DNA of 64,000 nt, taken from Thiohalocapsa marina (GTDB lineage: Bacteria; Pseudomonadota; Gammaproteobacteria; Chromatiales; Chromatiaceae). Numbering within the stretch: the first letter of the stretch is position 1; every line of letters starts with the position of its first letter. The notes beneath the pieces were generated by a model, which had not been told where the DNA came from, did not search any database, and saw only the letters and a program-made list of their open reading frames with translations. The DNA is taken from assembly GCF_008632335.1 (NCBI RefSeq), contig NZ_VWXX01000010.1, positions 32,777-96,776 of the forward strand, in the 5' to 3' direction. The translations under genes and the position numbers were made by a program. Positions 6,612-15,731 of the stretch are shown here, in pieces.

Positions 6612-8714
6612 TCAGTCGTACTCGAGGTCGATCTGCTGGAGCACCTCGAATGGCTTCGGTGGGGCCATGGGCTGCTGCGGCGCGGTGCCGGGCAGGATCT
6701 CGAAGTCCGGCGTGAACGGTACGAGGATCGAGCGCAGCTGGTCGAAGCCGGTCCGGTCGCCGTCGAACGTCGCCTTGCCGGCCTTGATCAGGTCGTCGAA
6801 CGACGCCTCTCCCATCATCACCCCGTTGAGGTCGGCACGGTTCACCGTGATGGTGAGATCCGGGTTCTTCATCTGGAATCCCTTGATGGTGGTAAGCGTT
6901 GCGTTGCTCATCTCGACCAGGTACTGCTCGCCGTTGTCGGGCGTCACAAGGTTGATCGTGAACGCGAGCCCTTCGGCCTTCTTCGGGTCCATGCTGATGG
7001 CGACGAAGTCCAGCCACTGCTCGGTGGACATGGCGCGGATCACGTCCGGGCCGGTGGTGCGGGGCGGGACACCGCCCGGCAGGCCGTTGCGCAGCTCAAA
7101 CGCACCCTGCAGGAAGCTGTTGCGCACGCTCGTGCTCTCCGCCTGGTAGCCGAGCTGCTCGAAGGTGTCCGCCAGCAGGCGGCGTGCGGCCTGGTTCTGC
7201 GGCTCGGCGAACACCAGCTTGTCGAGGATCTCCGTGGCGTGGAGATAGGCCCCGGCGTCATGGAGCTGCTGTGCGCGCGTGAGGATCTTCTCGGCACCGC
7301 CCATCATCTCCACATAGAGCGGGGCCGAGTCGGCCGGTGACAGCGGGATCAGGTTGGTCGGGTTGCCGTCGTAGTGGCCGAGGAAGCGGTTGACCACGCC
7401 GCGCACATTGTTTTGCACGTCGCCGTGGTAGCTGCGCGCGGCCCACTGCTGCTGCAGGCTCTGCGGCACCTCGTAGACGTTGTGGATCTCGTTGATCGTC
7501 ACGCCCTGGTTGACGTAGTGCAGCGTCTGGTTGTTGAGATTGGCGTAGGTGTCACGCTGCGCGCGCAGCACCTCCTGGATGCGCTCGTTGCCCCAGCGCG
7601 GCCAGCTGTGCGAGGCGAACATCACCTCGGCCTCCTGGCCGAACGCGTAAAGCGCTTCGTTGATCTCCTTCGACCAGTTGATCGCGTTGCGCACCGCGGC
7701 GCCGCGGATCGTGTAGATGTTGTGGATCGTTCCGGTGATGATCTCCGACGACCAGAGCGCCTTGAACTGCGGGAAGTAGGTGTTCATCTCGACCGGCGCC
7801 TCGGTGTCCGGCGCGTTCTGGAACACCATCTTCACGCCATCGAGGGTGATCTCCTCGAAGTCCTTGCTGACGAGCCGGTTCGGCGGGATCAAGTCGGTAT
7901 TCCCGTTCGCCACGTTCTTGCCGATCGCCTGATCGACGTGTCCATGGGGGTGGCGCTCCAGCAGCACCGCATACTGCCATTGGGTCCGGCGCGACATGGC
8001 ATTGCCAGCGAAGACGTTCTCGGAGATCGCCGCCTCCATGAAGCCTTCCGGCGCGATCACCATGACCTTGCCGCTGGCCACGTCGGCCTCGTCCACCACG
8101 CCGCGCACGCCGCCGAAGTGGTCCACATGCGAGTGCGAGTACACCACGCCCACGACCGGCCGCTCACCGAGCTGCTCGTTGATGAACTCGAGTGCCGCAC
8201 GGGCCGTCTCTTTGGCCGTCAAGGGGTCAAAGATGATCCAGCCCGTGTCGCCCTTGATGAAGCTGATGTTGGCGAGGTCGTAACCGCGCACCTGGTAGAT
8301 GCGTCCTGGGACGACCTCATACAGGCCGTAGGCCATGTTGAGCACGGCCTGCCGCTGCAGAGACGGGTTGATGCTCTCGAAGTCCTTGCCCTCGAGCAAC
8401 CACTGGTAGCTGCCCATGTCCCAGGCGACGTGTCCGGCGTCCGCCATGATCTGCTTGTAAGACGGCTCGGCGATGAAGCCCTTCTTTGCCTCCTCGAAGT
8501 CGCGCTGATCCTCGAACGGCAGGGTGGCCTTCAGGACCTCACGCAACTCGATCGTGAACCTGGAAGGCCCCCTGCCAAGGGGGTCGAAATGCCCCGGATG
8601 GATCGGCTGGGTCTCGGCCGGCGCGGCGCCGGGAGTTGTTTCGGCAGCCGCCGCAAGGCCGGTTGCGGAGGCGGCGGTCAGGCAGGCCGCCATGAGCGTC
8701 TTTGGAATCTTCAT
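6612..8714 (-). CDS. Linear alkylsulfatase, SdsA1/YjcS family metallo-beta-lactamase fold
   Basis: 700 residues from the ATG at 8714, chosen because GAGGAG lies just upstream. It has a signal peptide (about residues 1-24). The zinc-binding signature HSHVDH (residues 194-199) and later conserved segments of the alkylsulfatase metallo-beta-lactamase domain are followed by an alpha-helical dimerisation region (WAARSYHGD, NAWxFLG-like segments) and a C-terminal SCP2-like lipid-binding domain (about residues 580-690). SdsA1-type enzymes hydrolyse primary alkyl sulfates such as SDS to alcohol and sulfate in the periplasm. The outer-membrane protein gene 91 bp upstream on the same strand suggests uptake and cleavage of sulfated amphiphiles. 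Substrate is inferred from the family. Confidence 0.93.
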   Translation of the reverse strand: MKIPKTLMAACLTAASATGLAAAAETTPGAAPAETQPIHPGHFDPLGRGPSRFTIELREVLKATLPFEDQRDFEEAKKGFIAEPSYKQIMADAGHVAWDMGSYQWLLEGKDFESINPSLQRQAVLNMAYGLYEVVPGRIYQVRGYDLANISFIKGDTGWIIFDPLTAKETARAALEFINEQLGERPVVGVVYSHSHVDHFGGVRGVVDEADVASGKVMVIAPEGFMEAAISENVFAGNAMSRRTQWQYAVLLERHPHGHVDQAIGKNVANGNTDLIPPNRLVSKDFEEITLDGVKMVFQNAPDTEAPVEMNTYFPQFKALWSSEIITGTIHNIYTIRGAAVRNAINWSKEINEALYAFGQEAEVMFASHSWPRWGNERIQEVLRAQRDTYANLNNQTLHYVNQGVTINEIHNVYEVPQSLQQQWAARSYHGDVQNNVRGVVNRFLGHYDGNPTNLIPLSPADSAPLYVEMMGGAEKILTRAQQLHDAGAYLHATEILDKLVFAEPQNQAARRLLADTFEQLGYQAESTSVRNSFLQGAFELRNGLPGGVPPRTTGPDVIRAMSTEQWLDFVAISMDPKKAEGLAFTINLVTPDNGEQYLVEMSNATLTTIKGFQMKNPDLTITVNRADLNGVMMGEASFDDLIKAGKATFDGDRTGFDQLRSILVPFTPDFEILPGTAPQQPMAPPKPFEVLQQIDLEYD

Positions 8715-8805
8715 GCATGCTCCTCGCTGAATCGGCACGCGCTAGCGTGCGAGAGTGGGGACAGGCGCGGCGGCTGGCCGGCCCGGGCAATCGCGAACGC
8801 GCGCA

Positions 8806-9564
8806 TCAGAAGCGCGCGGTGAGGCCAAGCAGTGGACCGCTGAAGTCGGTCTCGACGTCCAGCCCTTCGAGCTCATGCTCCGCCGAGAACCAGCGCCAGC
8901 CGCCCTGGACCGACCAGCGTGCGTCGAGCTGATAGCCGACAATCGCCAGGACCTGCCAGGTCTGGTCAGAGTCGCCGCCGAAACCGCCCAGGTCCGCCAA
9001 GGTGGTCGCGAACCAGTTTTCACCGATGGCGACGCGGGCGCGGACACCGATCACTGGGTCGACCCAGGTTCCGCTCACCCCGAGACGCTGACCCGGCAGC
9101 ACGCCGGGGGACAGGGACAGGTCGAGCTCGAGGTCGGTGACGCGAAAGCCGACCAGCGCGTCGACGGCAAGCCGCTCCTTCTCGCTGACCCGGTAGCCGG
9201 CGTAGCCGCTCAGGGCCTTCGCCGACGTCTCGATCCGGCCGCGCGTAAACAACGGGCCGAGCGGGTTGGCGCGGCTCTGGGACAGCTCGGCGTAGAACAG
9301 GTCTGCGATCAGCCCCCAGCGGCCGTTACGCGCCTCGAAGGCCCCCATGAAGGCGAGATCGAGATCCGAGAGGACATCGGAGGTGCTCATGTCCACGCCG
9401 ACAGTTCCCCACTGGGTCTCGACGGCGGACTCGATCCCGGGCGCCCACAAATAGGGGGAGACGGCAAAGCTCCAGCCGGAGTCCTGCGCCGCTGCGGGTG
9501 CAGCGAGTAACACTCCCATGAATAATGCAATTCGATTCGTCGCTAACGGCACAACCTTCGGCAC
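8806..9564 (-). CDS. Outer-membrane beta-barrel protein
   Basis: 252 residues if the GTG at 9564 is used. It follows GAGGAG by six bases and gives a short, regular signal peptide ending APAAAQ. ATG 9582 and GTG 9600 are alternatives. The mature part has alternating hydrophobic strands (SPYLWAPGIES, GLIADLFYAEL, VDALVGFRVTDL, VQGGWRWFSAEH) and ends LTARF, a C-terminal phenylalanine typical of BAM-assembled porin-like proteins. It sits upstream of the alkylsulfatase in the same direction and is divergent from a two-component system, so it may be its co-regulated outer-membrane partner. The exact family is not recognised. Confidence 0.75.
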   Translation of the reverse strand: MPKVVPLATNRIALFMGVLLAAPAAAQDSGWSFAVSPYLWAPGIESAVETQWGTVGVDMSTSDVLSDLDLAFMGAFEARNGRWGLIADLFYAELSQSRANPLGPLFTRGRIETSAKALSGYAGYRVSEKERLAVDALVGFRVTDLELDLSLSPGVLPGQRLGVSGTWVDPVIGVRARVAIGENWFATTLADLGGFGGDSDQTWQVLAIVGYQLDARWSVQGGWRWFSAEHELEGLDVETDFSGPLLGLTARF

Positions 9565-9733
9565 AACCTTCTCCTCGATCATGTTCGCCAGCTCGACCAC
9601 GGGTCCAGGCCGCTTGTCCGCAGGCCCAACCAGAGGGTACGCTCGAAGGTCACTCGGGTGGGGGCACCCATGCGCTGCTGGAACAGGTCTTCCCGGCTCA
9701 TTCGCATAGCCTACGCAAGCCGCCAGCTCGGCA

Positions 9734-9752
9734 AAATTGCACCTTGGTTAAA
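9734..9752 (-). repeat. Second copy of the short motif, in the divergent promoter region
   Basis: On the minus strand TTTAACCAAGGT (9752-9741) runs into GGTGCAATTT (9743-9734). The same words occur at 5215-5233 in swapped order. It lies between the outer-membrane protein and histidine-kinase genes (9601-9781), where a regulator-binding site would be expected. Confidence 0.5.
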
Positions 9753-9781
9753 CGCCGGAGGCCGTCAAGCATTCTCAGGGG

Positions 9782-11149
9782 ATGGGCTGGATAACGATTC
9801 TCTATGCCACGATGGTGGCCTTGTCGGCCACGCTCGGCGGGGTCTATCTGGCCGCGTGGCTCATGCAGCGGGAGGACGGGTCCTACCTGGTGTTCGTGGT
9901 GCTCGCTGCGAGCGTCATCGGCGTCGCGGGAACCGAGCTCTGGATGCTGCGTGCGCAAACTCCGGACGAATACGGCCTCGCGCTGCTGAGCTTTGGTCTA
10001 CTTCGAGCCGCGCGGGCGGAGCGCGACGTCGAGGTGAAGGAGGCCGCCCTCAGCGCAAGCGAGCAGCGCCTGAGCCTCGCGGCAGAGGCGGCCGACGCCG
10101 GGTTTTGGAGCCTCGACGGGCAATCGGGCGCGGTTTGGGCCACGGCAAAGACGCGCGAGCTTTTCGGGCTGCCCCCCGCCGGGGATCTACGCGTGGAGAA
10201 GTTCCTGGAACGGGTGCACTGGCAGGACCGGCCGCGGCTGGAACAGCTGATCGCGACGACGCTGCGCTCCCACGACAGGTACCGGGTCGAGTTCCGGGTC
10301 GCCGGCCCCGACGGCCGAGTTCGCTGGCTCGCCGGCCTGGGTCGCAGCATGGGCAGCACAGGGGCCGGGTCGAAGGCACTGATGGGCGTGACCATGGACA
10401 TTACGGCGCGCAGGACCATGCTGGACAAGATCCGCCGGCAGCGGGCAAGGCTCGAACAGGTGTCCAGGATGGAGACCCTGGCCGAGCTGTCGGCCTCCCT
10501 GGCCCACGAGTTGAACCAGCCGTTGGCCATGATCCTGACAAACGCCGAGGCGGCCCAGACCCTGTTGGCCCAGCCGCAACCGAATCTCACCGAGGTGAGG
10601 GAGATCCTGGCCGATATCGTCAGCGCCGACCGGCGTGCAGCCGACGTGATTCGGCACCTGCGTGAGCTCGTCCATCGCGGTGTGCCACGTCGGGAAACGC
10701 TGTTGCTCGACGATGCGATTCACCGGGTCTTGCGGTTACTGACCAACGAGTTCGACGACCGCGGGGTGAGTGTGGCGCTTGGTTTGGCTCCGGACCTGCC
10801 TGGGGTGCAGGCGGACCGTGTCCTGATCGAGCAGGTCCTGCTCAATCTCCTCGACAACGCCTGCGACGCGCTGGCCGATAATCCGACGGGCGAGCGCCGG
10901 GTCTCGATCGCCACCCGCACGCAGGCGGACAGGGTCTTGCTCGAAGTGACGGACAACGGCGGTGGATTGTCCGATCCGGAACGCGTCTTCGATCCCTTTT
11001 ACTCCACCAAGCCTGGGGGGCTCGGCATGGGGATGGCTATCGTGCGCTCCATCGTAAGCGGCCATGGCGGGTGCGTCTCGGCGGAGTCGGCGCCCGGCCA
11101 AGGGACCACCGTCCAGGTTTCGTTGCCGCGAGACGGCGGTACAGCATGA
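9782..11149 (+). CDS. PAS-domain sensor histidine kinase
   Basis: 455 residues. Two hydrophobic helices (about 4-26 and 36-56) suggest membrane attachment. A short coiled coil leads into a PAS/PAC domain (about 95-212, with FWSLD and VTMDITARR). The HisKA helix carries the phospho-acceptor in SLAHELNQPL (His 242). The HATPase domain shows the N box (LLDNACDAL), G1 (DNGGGL), F box and G2 (GGLGMGMAIV). It resembles FixL-type kinases and is followed, with an ATGA overlap, by a FixJ-type regulator. The AGGGG before the ATG is unusually close to it. The gene diverges from the outer-membrane protein/alkylsulfatase pair, which it may control. Confidence 0.92.
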   Translation: MGWITILYATMVALSATLGGVYLAAWLMQREDGSYLVFVVLAASVIGVAGTELWMLRAQTPDEYGLALLSFGLLRAARAERDVEVKEAALSASEQRLSLAAEAADAGFWSLDGQSGAVWATAKTRELFGLPPAGDLRVEKFLERVHWQDRPRLEQLIATTLRSHDRYRVEFRVAGPDGRVRWLAGLGRSMGSTGAGSKALMGVTMDITARRTMLDKIRRQRARLEQVSRMETLAELSASLAHELNQPLAMILTNAEAAQTLLAQPQPNLTEVREILADIVSADRRAADVIRHLRELVHRGVPRRETLLLDDAIHRVLRLLTNEFDDRGVSVALGLAPDLPGVQADRVLIEQVLLNLLDNACDALADNPTGERRVSIATRTQADRVLLEVTDNGGGLSDPERVFDPFYSTKPGGLGMGMAIVRSIVSGHGGCVSAESAPGQGTTVQVSLPRDGGTA

Positions 11150-11766
11150 CTGTCGAGCCTGTCGTCTACGTGCTCGACGACGAGCCGGATATGCTGAAGG
11201 CCTTGACACGGCTTCTGCGCGCACAGGGATTCCGGGCTCAGGGCTTCACCAGCGCCCGGGCGTTTCTCGCGCACGAGCGACAGGCCGGTCCCGCCTGCCT
11301 CTTGCTGGACGTGGCGATGCCCGAGATCGATGGGCTGCAGGTCCAGGAGCGGCTGCGCGAAAGCGGCGCGGAGCTCCCCATCGTCTTCCTCACCGGCCAT
11401 GGCGACATCCCCATGAGCGTGTGCGCGTTGAAGGCCGGCGCCGAGGACTTCTTGACCAAGCCGGTGAACGCGGCGGACCTGCTGCGGGCGGTAAAAGGCG
11501 CGCTGCAACGTGCCTCGGATCAGCAGGTCGAGCGGGAGGAGATGGCGGCCCTGCAGAGGCGGCTCGCGTCGCTGACGCCGCGGGAGCGGGAGGTGCTCGG
11601 CCATGTGATCGCCGGCAAGATGAACAAGCAGATCGCGGCGGATCTCGGCACCGGCGAGCAGAACGTCAAGGTCCACCGCGGTCGCCTGATGCGCAAGATG
11701 GGGGCGAGGTCGGTGGCGGAGCTGGTTCGGATGGCGGAGCGGTTGGGCATACCGCCCTCTGGTTGA
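11146..11766 (+). CDS. FixJ-family response regulator (REC-LuxR)
   Basis: 206 residues. ATG 11146 overlaps the kinase stop as ATGA, indicating translational coupling. The receiver domain has the acidic pair DDEP (11-14), the phosphorylation site Asp 55 in LLLDVAMP, and the lysine in LTKPV. A linker and a LuxR/FixJ-type helix-turn-helix follow (LTPREREVLGHVIAGKMNKQIAADLG, split here as LTPREREVL and NKQIAADLG), ending in KVHRGRLMRKMG. It should be phosphorylated by the upstream kinase and act as a transcription activator. The nearest plausible targets are the divergent genes at 6612-9564. Confidence 0.95.
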   Translation: MTVEPVVYVLDDEPDMLKALTRLLRAQGFRAQGFTSARAFLAHERQAGPACLLLDVAMPEIDGLQVQERLRESGAELPIVFLTGHGDIPMSVCALKAGAEDFLTKPVNAADLLRAVKGALQRASDQQVEREEMAALQRRLASLTPREREVLGHVIAGKMNKQIAADLGTGEQNVKVHRGRLMRKMGARSVAELVRMAERLGIPPSG

Positions 11767-11863
11767 GCCTGCCTTTCGGGAGACCGACGATGGCCGATAC
11801 TCCGAGCCCGGTCGGTCCGGGTCTGCGCTGACAGCGTCCAGGCGGCTGGAGTAAACTTCGGTC

Positions 11864-12817
11864 ATGAAGCTCAATATCGGTTTTGTGATGGACCCCATCG
11901 GTTCCATCAACATCAAGAAAGACAGCACCTTCGCGATGATGCTCGCCGCGCAGCGGCGCGGCTGGTCGCTCTGGTACATGGAGGTCGGCGACCTCTACCT
12001 GCGCGATCAGGTGGTGCAGGCGCGCATGCGCCAGGTGGAGGTCCGCGACGACCCATCCGGCTGGTTCACCCTCGGCGAGCCCGAGGAGGCGCCGCTCAGC
12101 AGCCTCGAGGCGGTGCTGATGCGCAAGGATCCGCCGTTCGACATGGAGTACATCTACGCCACCTACCTGCTGGGCCTGGCCGGGGAGGCGGGGTGTCTCA
12201 TCGTCAATGACCCGCAGATGCTGCGGGATGCCAACGAGAAGGTCTTTGCCGCCCACTTTCCGCAGTGCTGTCCGCCGCTCACGGTGACACGCCGCCCGGA
12301 CGTGCTGCGAGACTTCCTGGCGGAGCAGACGGATGTGGTGCTGAAACCCCTGGACGGCATGGGCGGGCGTTCCATCTTCCGCGTCCGGCAGGGCGACCCC
12401 AACACCGGCGTGATCATCGAGACCCTGACCAAGCACGGCCAGGGCTTCTGCATGGCGCAACGCTACCTGCCGGAGATCGCCGACGGCGACAAGCGCGTCC
12501 TGCTGGTGGACGGTGAGCCGGTGCCGCATGTGCTCGCACGCATCCCGGCCGCTGGCGACCTGCGCGGCAACCTCGCCGCCGGTGCGCGCGCGGAGACCCG
12601 GCCGCTGTCGCCGCGGGATCGGTGGATCGCCGAGCAGGTGGGCCCGGTGCTGCGTCAGCGGGGCGTGCTGTTTGCCGGGCTCGACGTCATCGGCGACTGG
12701 CTGACGGAGATCAACATCACCAGTCCGACCTGCATCCGCGAGATCGATCGCGACTGCGGCACGGACATCGCCGGTGACCTGATGGACGCAGTGAGTCGCC
12801 ATGTCCGCCGGTCTTGA
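11864..12817 (+). CDS. gshB: Glutathione synthetase
   Basis: 317 residues, the usual length for GshB. It joins gamma-glutamylcysteine and glycine with ATP in the cytoplasm. Recognisable are the start MKLNIGFVMDPIGSINIKKDSTFAMM, seen here as FVMDPI and KDSTFAMM, the ATP-grasp motifs KPLDGMGGRSIF and NPQMLRDANEKVF, and the end LTEINITSPTCIREI with metal- and substrate-binding residues. It is the first gene of the conserved gshB-tonB-yqgE-ruvX-pyr block. Its stop overlaps the start of the ApbE gene. Confidence 0.97.
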   Translation: MKLNIGFVMDPIGSINIKKDSTFAMMLAAQRRGWSLWYMEVGDLYLRDQVVQARMRQVEVRDDPSGWFTLGEPEEAPLSSLEAVLMRKDPPFDMEYIYATYLLGLAGEAGCLIVNDPQMLRDANEKVFAAHFPQCCPPLTVTRRPDVLRDFLAEQTDVVLKPLDGMGGRSIFRVRQGDPNTGVIIETLTKHGQGFCMAQRYLPEIADGDKRVLLVDGEPVPHVLARIPAAGDLRGNLAAGARAETRPLSPRDRWIAEQVGPVLRQRGVLFAGLDVIGDWLTEINITSPTCIREIDRDCGTDIAGDLMDAVSRHVRRS

Positions 12818-13967
12818 GTCGCTTCGGCCGGGCGCACGATCGGATCGGTGCGCGGCGTTGCGGAAGCCGGGCGCGCTACGGCTGTCGCTGGTATTGCCCG
12901 TGCCCTTGCTCTGGGTGTCGCTTTTGATGTTGCTTCTGGCGGGATGCCGTGGCGCCGACACCCCCGCCTACAACACCCAGTTCATCGCCTTCGACTCGGC
13001 GGTGGATCTGAGCATCGTCGGAGAGCTGCGCGAGCAGGCGGAACTGGCCGCCGAGGAGGTCGAGCACGACTTCCGCTTTCTCGACCAGACGCTGCACGCC
13101 TGGGAGTCCGAGCCGATGGCGCGGGTGAACAGGCTGCTGGCCGAGGGGGAGCCATTTGCCGCGCCGCCGTCCATGCTGCCGCTGATCCGCCAGAGCCAGG
13201 TGCTGGCCCTGCGCAGCGACAATCTGTTCAACCCGGCCATCGGGCATCTGTGGGAACTGTGGGGCTTTCATACCGACCAGCCGGAGTGCCGCCCGCCCCC
13301 GGAAGCCGAGGCCATTCGTGCGCTGGTGCAGTCGGCGCCGACCATGGCTGACATCTACCAGGACGGCCTGCTGCTGCAAAGCGACAACCCCGCCGTCAAG
13401 CTGGACTTCCGCTTCATTGCCACCGGCTATGCCATGGATCTTGGCATCGAGACCCTGCGCGCCCGCGGGGTCGGCAATGCCGTGATCACCGTCGGCGGTA
13501 ATGTGCGCGTGATTGGCGAGCGCGCCGGCCGCCCGTGGCGTATCCCGGTGCGTCGCGCATCCGGCGCCGGCGTGCTCGGCATGCTCAAGGTCAGCGGCGA
13601 CAGCAGTGTGTTCACCCGCGGCGCTTACCAGCGCAATTTCATCTACCAGGGCCAGACCTATCACGACGTGATCGATCCGCGCACCGGCTATCCGGTGCAG
13701 GAGATCCACTCCGCCACCGTGCTGGTGGACGGCTCTGCCGCCGTTGCCGATGCCGCCGCCACGGCGCTGATGGTGGCGGGGCTGTCGCGCTGGACCGAGG
13801 TGGCCGGGCGCCTGGGCATCCGCCACGCCCTGCTGGTGGACGATGCCGGGACCATCCACATGACTCCGGCCATGGCCGAGCGCATCGCATTGCTGGACGA
13901 CGAGGCGGATGTCGCCATCGCGCCGCTGCCCGCAGAGGAGCCCCTGCAGGGCGGAAGTCCGCGCTGA
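12801..13967 (+). CDS. apbE: FAD:protein FMN transferase (ApbE family), lipoprotein
   Basis: 388 residues, starting 17 bp inside gshB. After a basic N-terminus, a hydrophobic segment ends LLLAGC, a lipobox, so it should be a periplasmic lipoprotein. ApbE proteins attach FMN covalently to Thr in targets such as NqrC, RnfG and reductases. Family motifs seen are NPAIGHLWELWGF, VITVGGNVRV, HDVIDPRTGYP and VADAAATALMV with the metal-binding Asp. The segment that normally reads GGIAKGYA is FRFIATGYA here, a clear deviation at the flavin-binding loop. No flavoprotein target is adjacent. Confidence 0.88.
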   Translation: MSAGLESLRPGARSDRCAALRKPGALRLSLVLPVPLLWVSLLMLLLAGCRGADTPAYNTQFIAFDSAVDLSIVGELREQAELAAEEVEHDFRFLDQTLHAWESEPMARVNRLLAEGEPFAAPPSMLPLIRQSQVLALRSDNLFNPAIGHLWELWGFHTDQPECRPPPEAEAIRALVQSAPTMADIYQDGLLLQSDNPAVKLDFRFIATGYAMDLGIETLRARGVGNAVITVGGNVRVIGERAGRPWRIPVRRASGAGVLGMLKVSGDSSVFTRGAYQRNFIYQGQTYHDVIDPRTGYPVQEIHSATVLVDGSAAVADAAATALMVAGLSRWTEVAGRLGIRHALLVDDAGTIHMTPAMAERIALLDDEADVAIAPLPAEEPLQGGSPR

Positions 13968-14021
13968 CCCCGTGCCGAGCCGCCGCCCAAGCCGCTGCCG
14001 GAGTCTGTGAGGATCGCCCTG

Positions 14022-15092
14022 ATGACCGCGCTTGCCGACCGAATTTCGGCGCCTGCGTCCATGCCGCCGGGCAGCGACCTGCGCGCCATGTCGGTCGCCG
14101 TGCTGATTGCCCTGGCGGTGCACGCCCTGCTGCTGTTCGGCGTCGGCTTCGAGTTGCCGGCGCAGCGGGCGGCGGATTCCCGCGTCATCGATGTCCTGCT
14201 GATTCGCCAGGGTGCGTCCGACCTGCCGCCATCGGAGACAGCGCTGGTGGGTGCCCAGGCGTCGCGGGACGGCGAGACGACGCTGTCGACACCGGAGCTG
14301 CCGCCGGCCGGCATGCTAGACGGCCCGGCGGATGGCGCGGTCGACGGGTCCGACGGCGCCGCCCTGTCCGCGGAACAGCCGGCCTCGCTGCTTGCCGTGC
14401 CTCTGCCGCTGGAGCTGCCATCGGAAGCTGAGCCCTTACAGGAGCCCTTGCCGGCCCCGGAGCAGGAAACGGAGCCGGAGCCGCTCCCGGAGCCAAAGCC
14501 CGAGCCCACAGCCGTCTCGGAACCGCAGCCGCAGCCCGAAGCAGAGCCAGAGCCGGAGCCCACGCCGCAACCGCGACCCGACCCGGAACCCGTGGTCACC
14601 GCCGATGTTTCGGCCTTGGCCCCGGCACTGCCGCCACGGATCTCCGCCGCGGACATCCTGGCCAGCCGCCATGCCGAGATCGAACGCCTGACCGCGCGCA
14701 TCGACGCCCAAGGCAGCGCCGCCGCCAGCCGCGCCCGGCGCAAGGCCATCAGCACCAGCACGCGCGAGTACCGCTACTCCAGCTACATGGAGGCCTGGCG
14801 CCGCAAGGTGGAGCGCATCGGCAACCTCAACTACCCCGAAGAGGCGGCCCGGCAGGGCCTGTTCGGCGCCCTGATCCTGCATGTGGCGGTACGCGCCGAC
14901 GGCAGCCTGGAAGGGGTGCGGGTGGTGCGCTCCTCCGGCCACGCGGTGCTGGACCAGGCGGCCATCCGCATCGTCCAGCTGGCCGCCCCCTACGCGCCCT
15001 TCCCGGACGACATCGCCGCGGAAACCGACGTGCTCGACATCACCCGGACCTGGCAGTTCCAGCGTAACAACCGTCTCGGCTGGGATAATTGA
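14022..15092 (+). CDS. tonB: Energy transducer TonB
   Basis: 356 residues from ATG 14022, which has TGAGGA eight bases upstream (a GTG at 14007 is less likely). A single transmembrane helix (about residues 24-46) is followed by a long Glu/Pro-rich spacer (EPEPLPEPKPEP and similar) that spans the periplasm, and a C-terminal TonB domain starting near NYPEEAARQGLFG with VRVVRSSGHAVLD. It couples the proton-motive force, through ExbB/ExbD (not in this window), to outer-membrane receptors. The position downstream of gshB is common in gammaproteobacteria. Confidence 0.93.
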   Translation: MTALADRISAPASMPPGSDLRAMSVAVLIALAVHALLLFGVGFELPAQRAADSRVIDVLLIRQGASDLPPSETALVGAQASRDGETTLSTPELPPAGMLDGPADGAVDGSDGAALSAEQPASLLAVPLPLELPSEAEPLQEPLPAPEQETEPEPLPEPKPEPTAVSEPQPQPEAEPEPEPTPQPRPDPEPVVTADVSALAPALPPRISAADILASRHAEIERLTARIDAQGSAAASRARRKAISTSTREYRYSSYMEAWRRKVERIGNLNYPEEAARQGLFGALILHVAVRADGSLEGVRVVRSSGHAVLDQAAIRIVQLAAPYAPFPDDIAAETDVLDITRTWQFQRNNRLGWDN

Positions 15093-15128
15093 CCGGCGCT
15101 TGCTTAGCGGCGGGGTGCACTGGATACT

Positions 15129-15698
15129 ATGGCCATGGGATTCGCAACGTCGCTCACCAACCATTTCCTGATCGCGATGCCGGGTCTGAAAGACCCGAAT
15201 TTTTCGCGAACGGTGACCTATATCTGCGAGCACACCGAGCAGGGGGCCATGGGCATCATCATCAACCGCCCGATGGATATCCGTCTCGGAGAGGTGCTGG
15301 AACAACTGGACATCAAGCCCAGCGCCGTCGGTGTGGCCGACACCCATGTCTTCCTCGGCGGGCCGGTGCAGACCGACCGCGGCTTCGTCATCCACACCGG
15401 ATCGTTCGAATTCGACTCCACCCTCAGTGTCACCGCCGACATCCGCGTGACCACATCCCGCGACGTGCTCGAGGCCATCGCCGAAGGACGCGGACCTGAA
15501 GAATGCCTGGTCGCCCTCGGCTACGCCGGCTGGGGCAGCGGCCAGCTGGAGCAGGAACTGAGTGGCAACGCCTGGCTCAGCGGCCCGGCGGACAACCGCA
15601 TCATGTTCTCCCTGCCTTCGGCCCAGCGCTGGCGGGCTGCCGCACAGATCCTCGGCGTGGATCTCAACCTGATGAGCGGCGAAGCCGGCCACGCCTGA
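15129..15698 (+). CDS. yqgE: YqgE/AlgH family protein (UPF0301)
   Basis: 189 residues, the usual size. The start (LTNHFLIAMPGLKDPNF), TYICEHTEQGAMGIIINRP, VFLGGPVQTDRGFVIH and ALGYAGWGSGQLEQEL are family signatures. The biochemical role is not settled; a Pseudomonas relative was named AlgH. It is nearly always next to ruvX/yqgF, as here (34 bp gap). Confidence 0.96.
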   Translation: MAMGFATSLTNHFLIAMPGLKDPNFSRTVTYICEHTEQGAMGIIINRPMDIRLGEVLEQLDIKPSAVGVADTHVFLGGPVQTDRGFVIHTGSFEFDSTLSVTADIRVTTSRDVLEAIAEGRGPEECLVALGYAGWGSGQLEQELSGNAWLSGPADNRIMFSLPSAQRWRAAAQILGVDLNLMSGEAGHA

Positions 15699-15731
15699 CG
15701 CCGGCCGTCACGCAGTACAGGCACTTAACCC

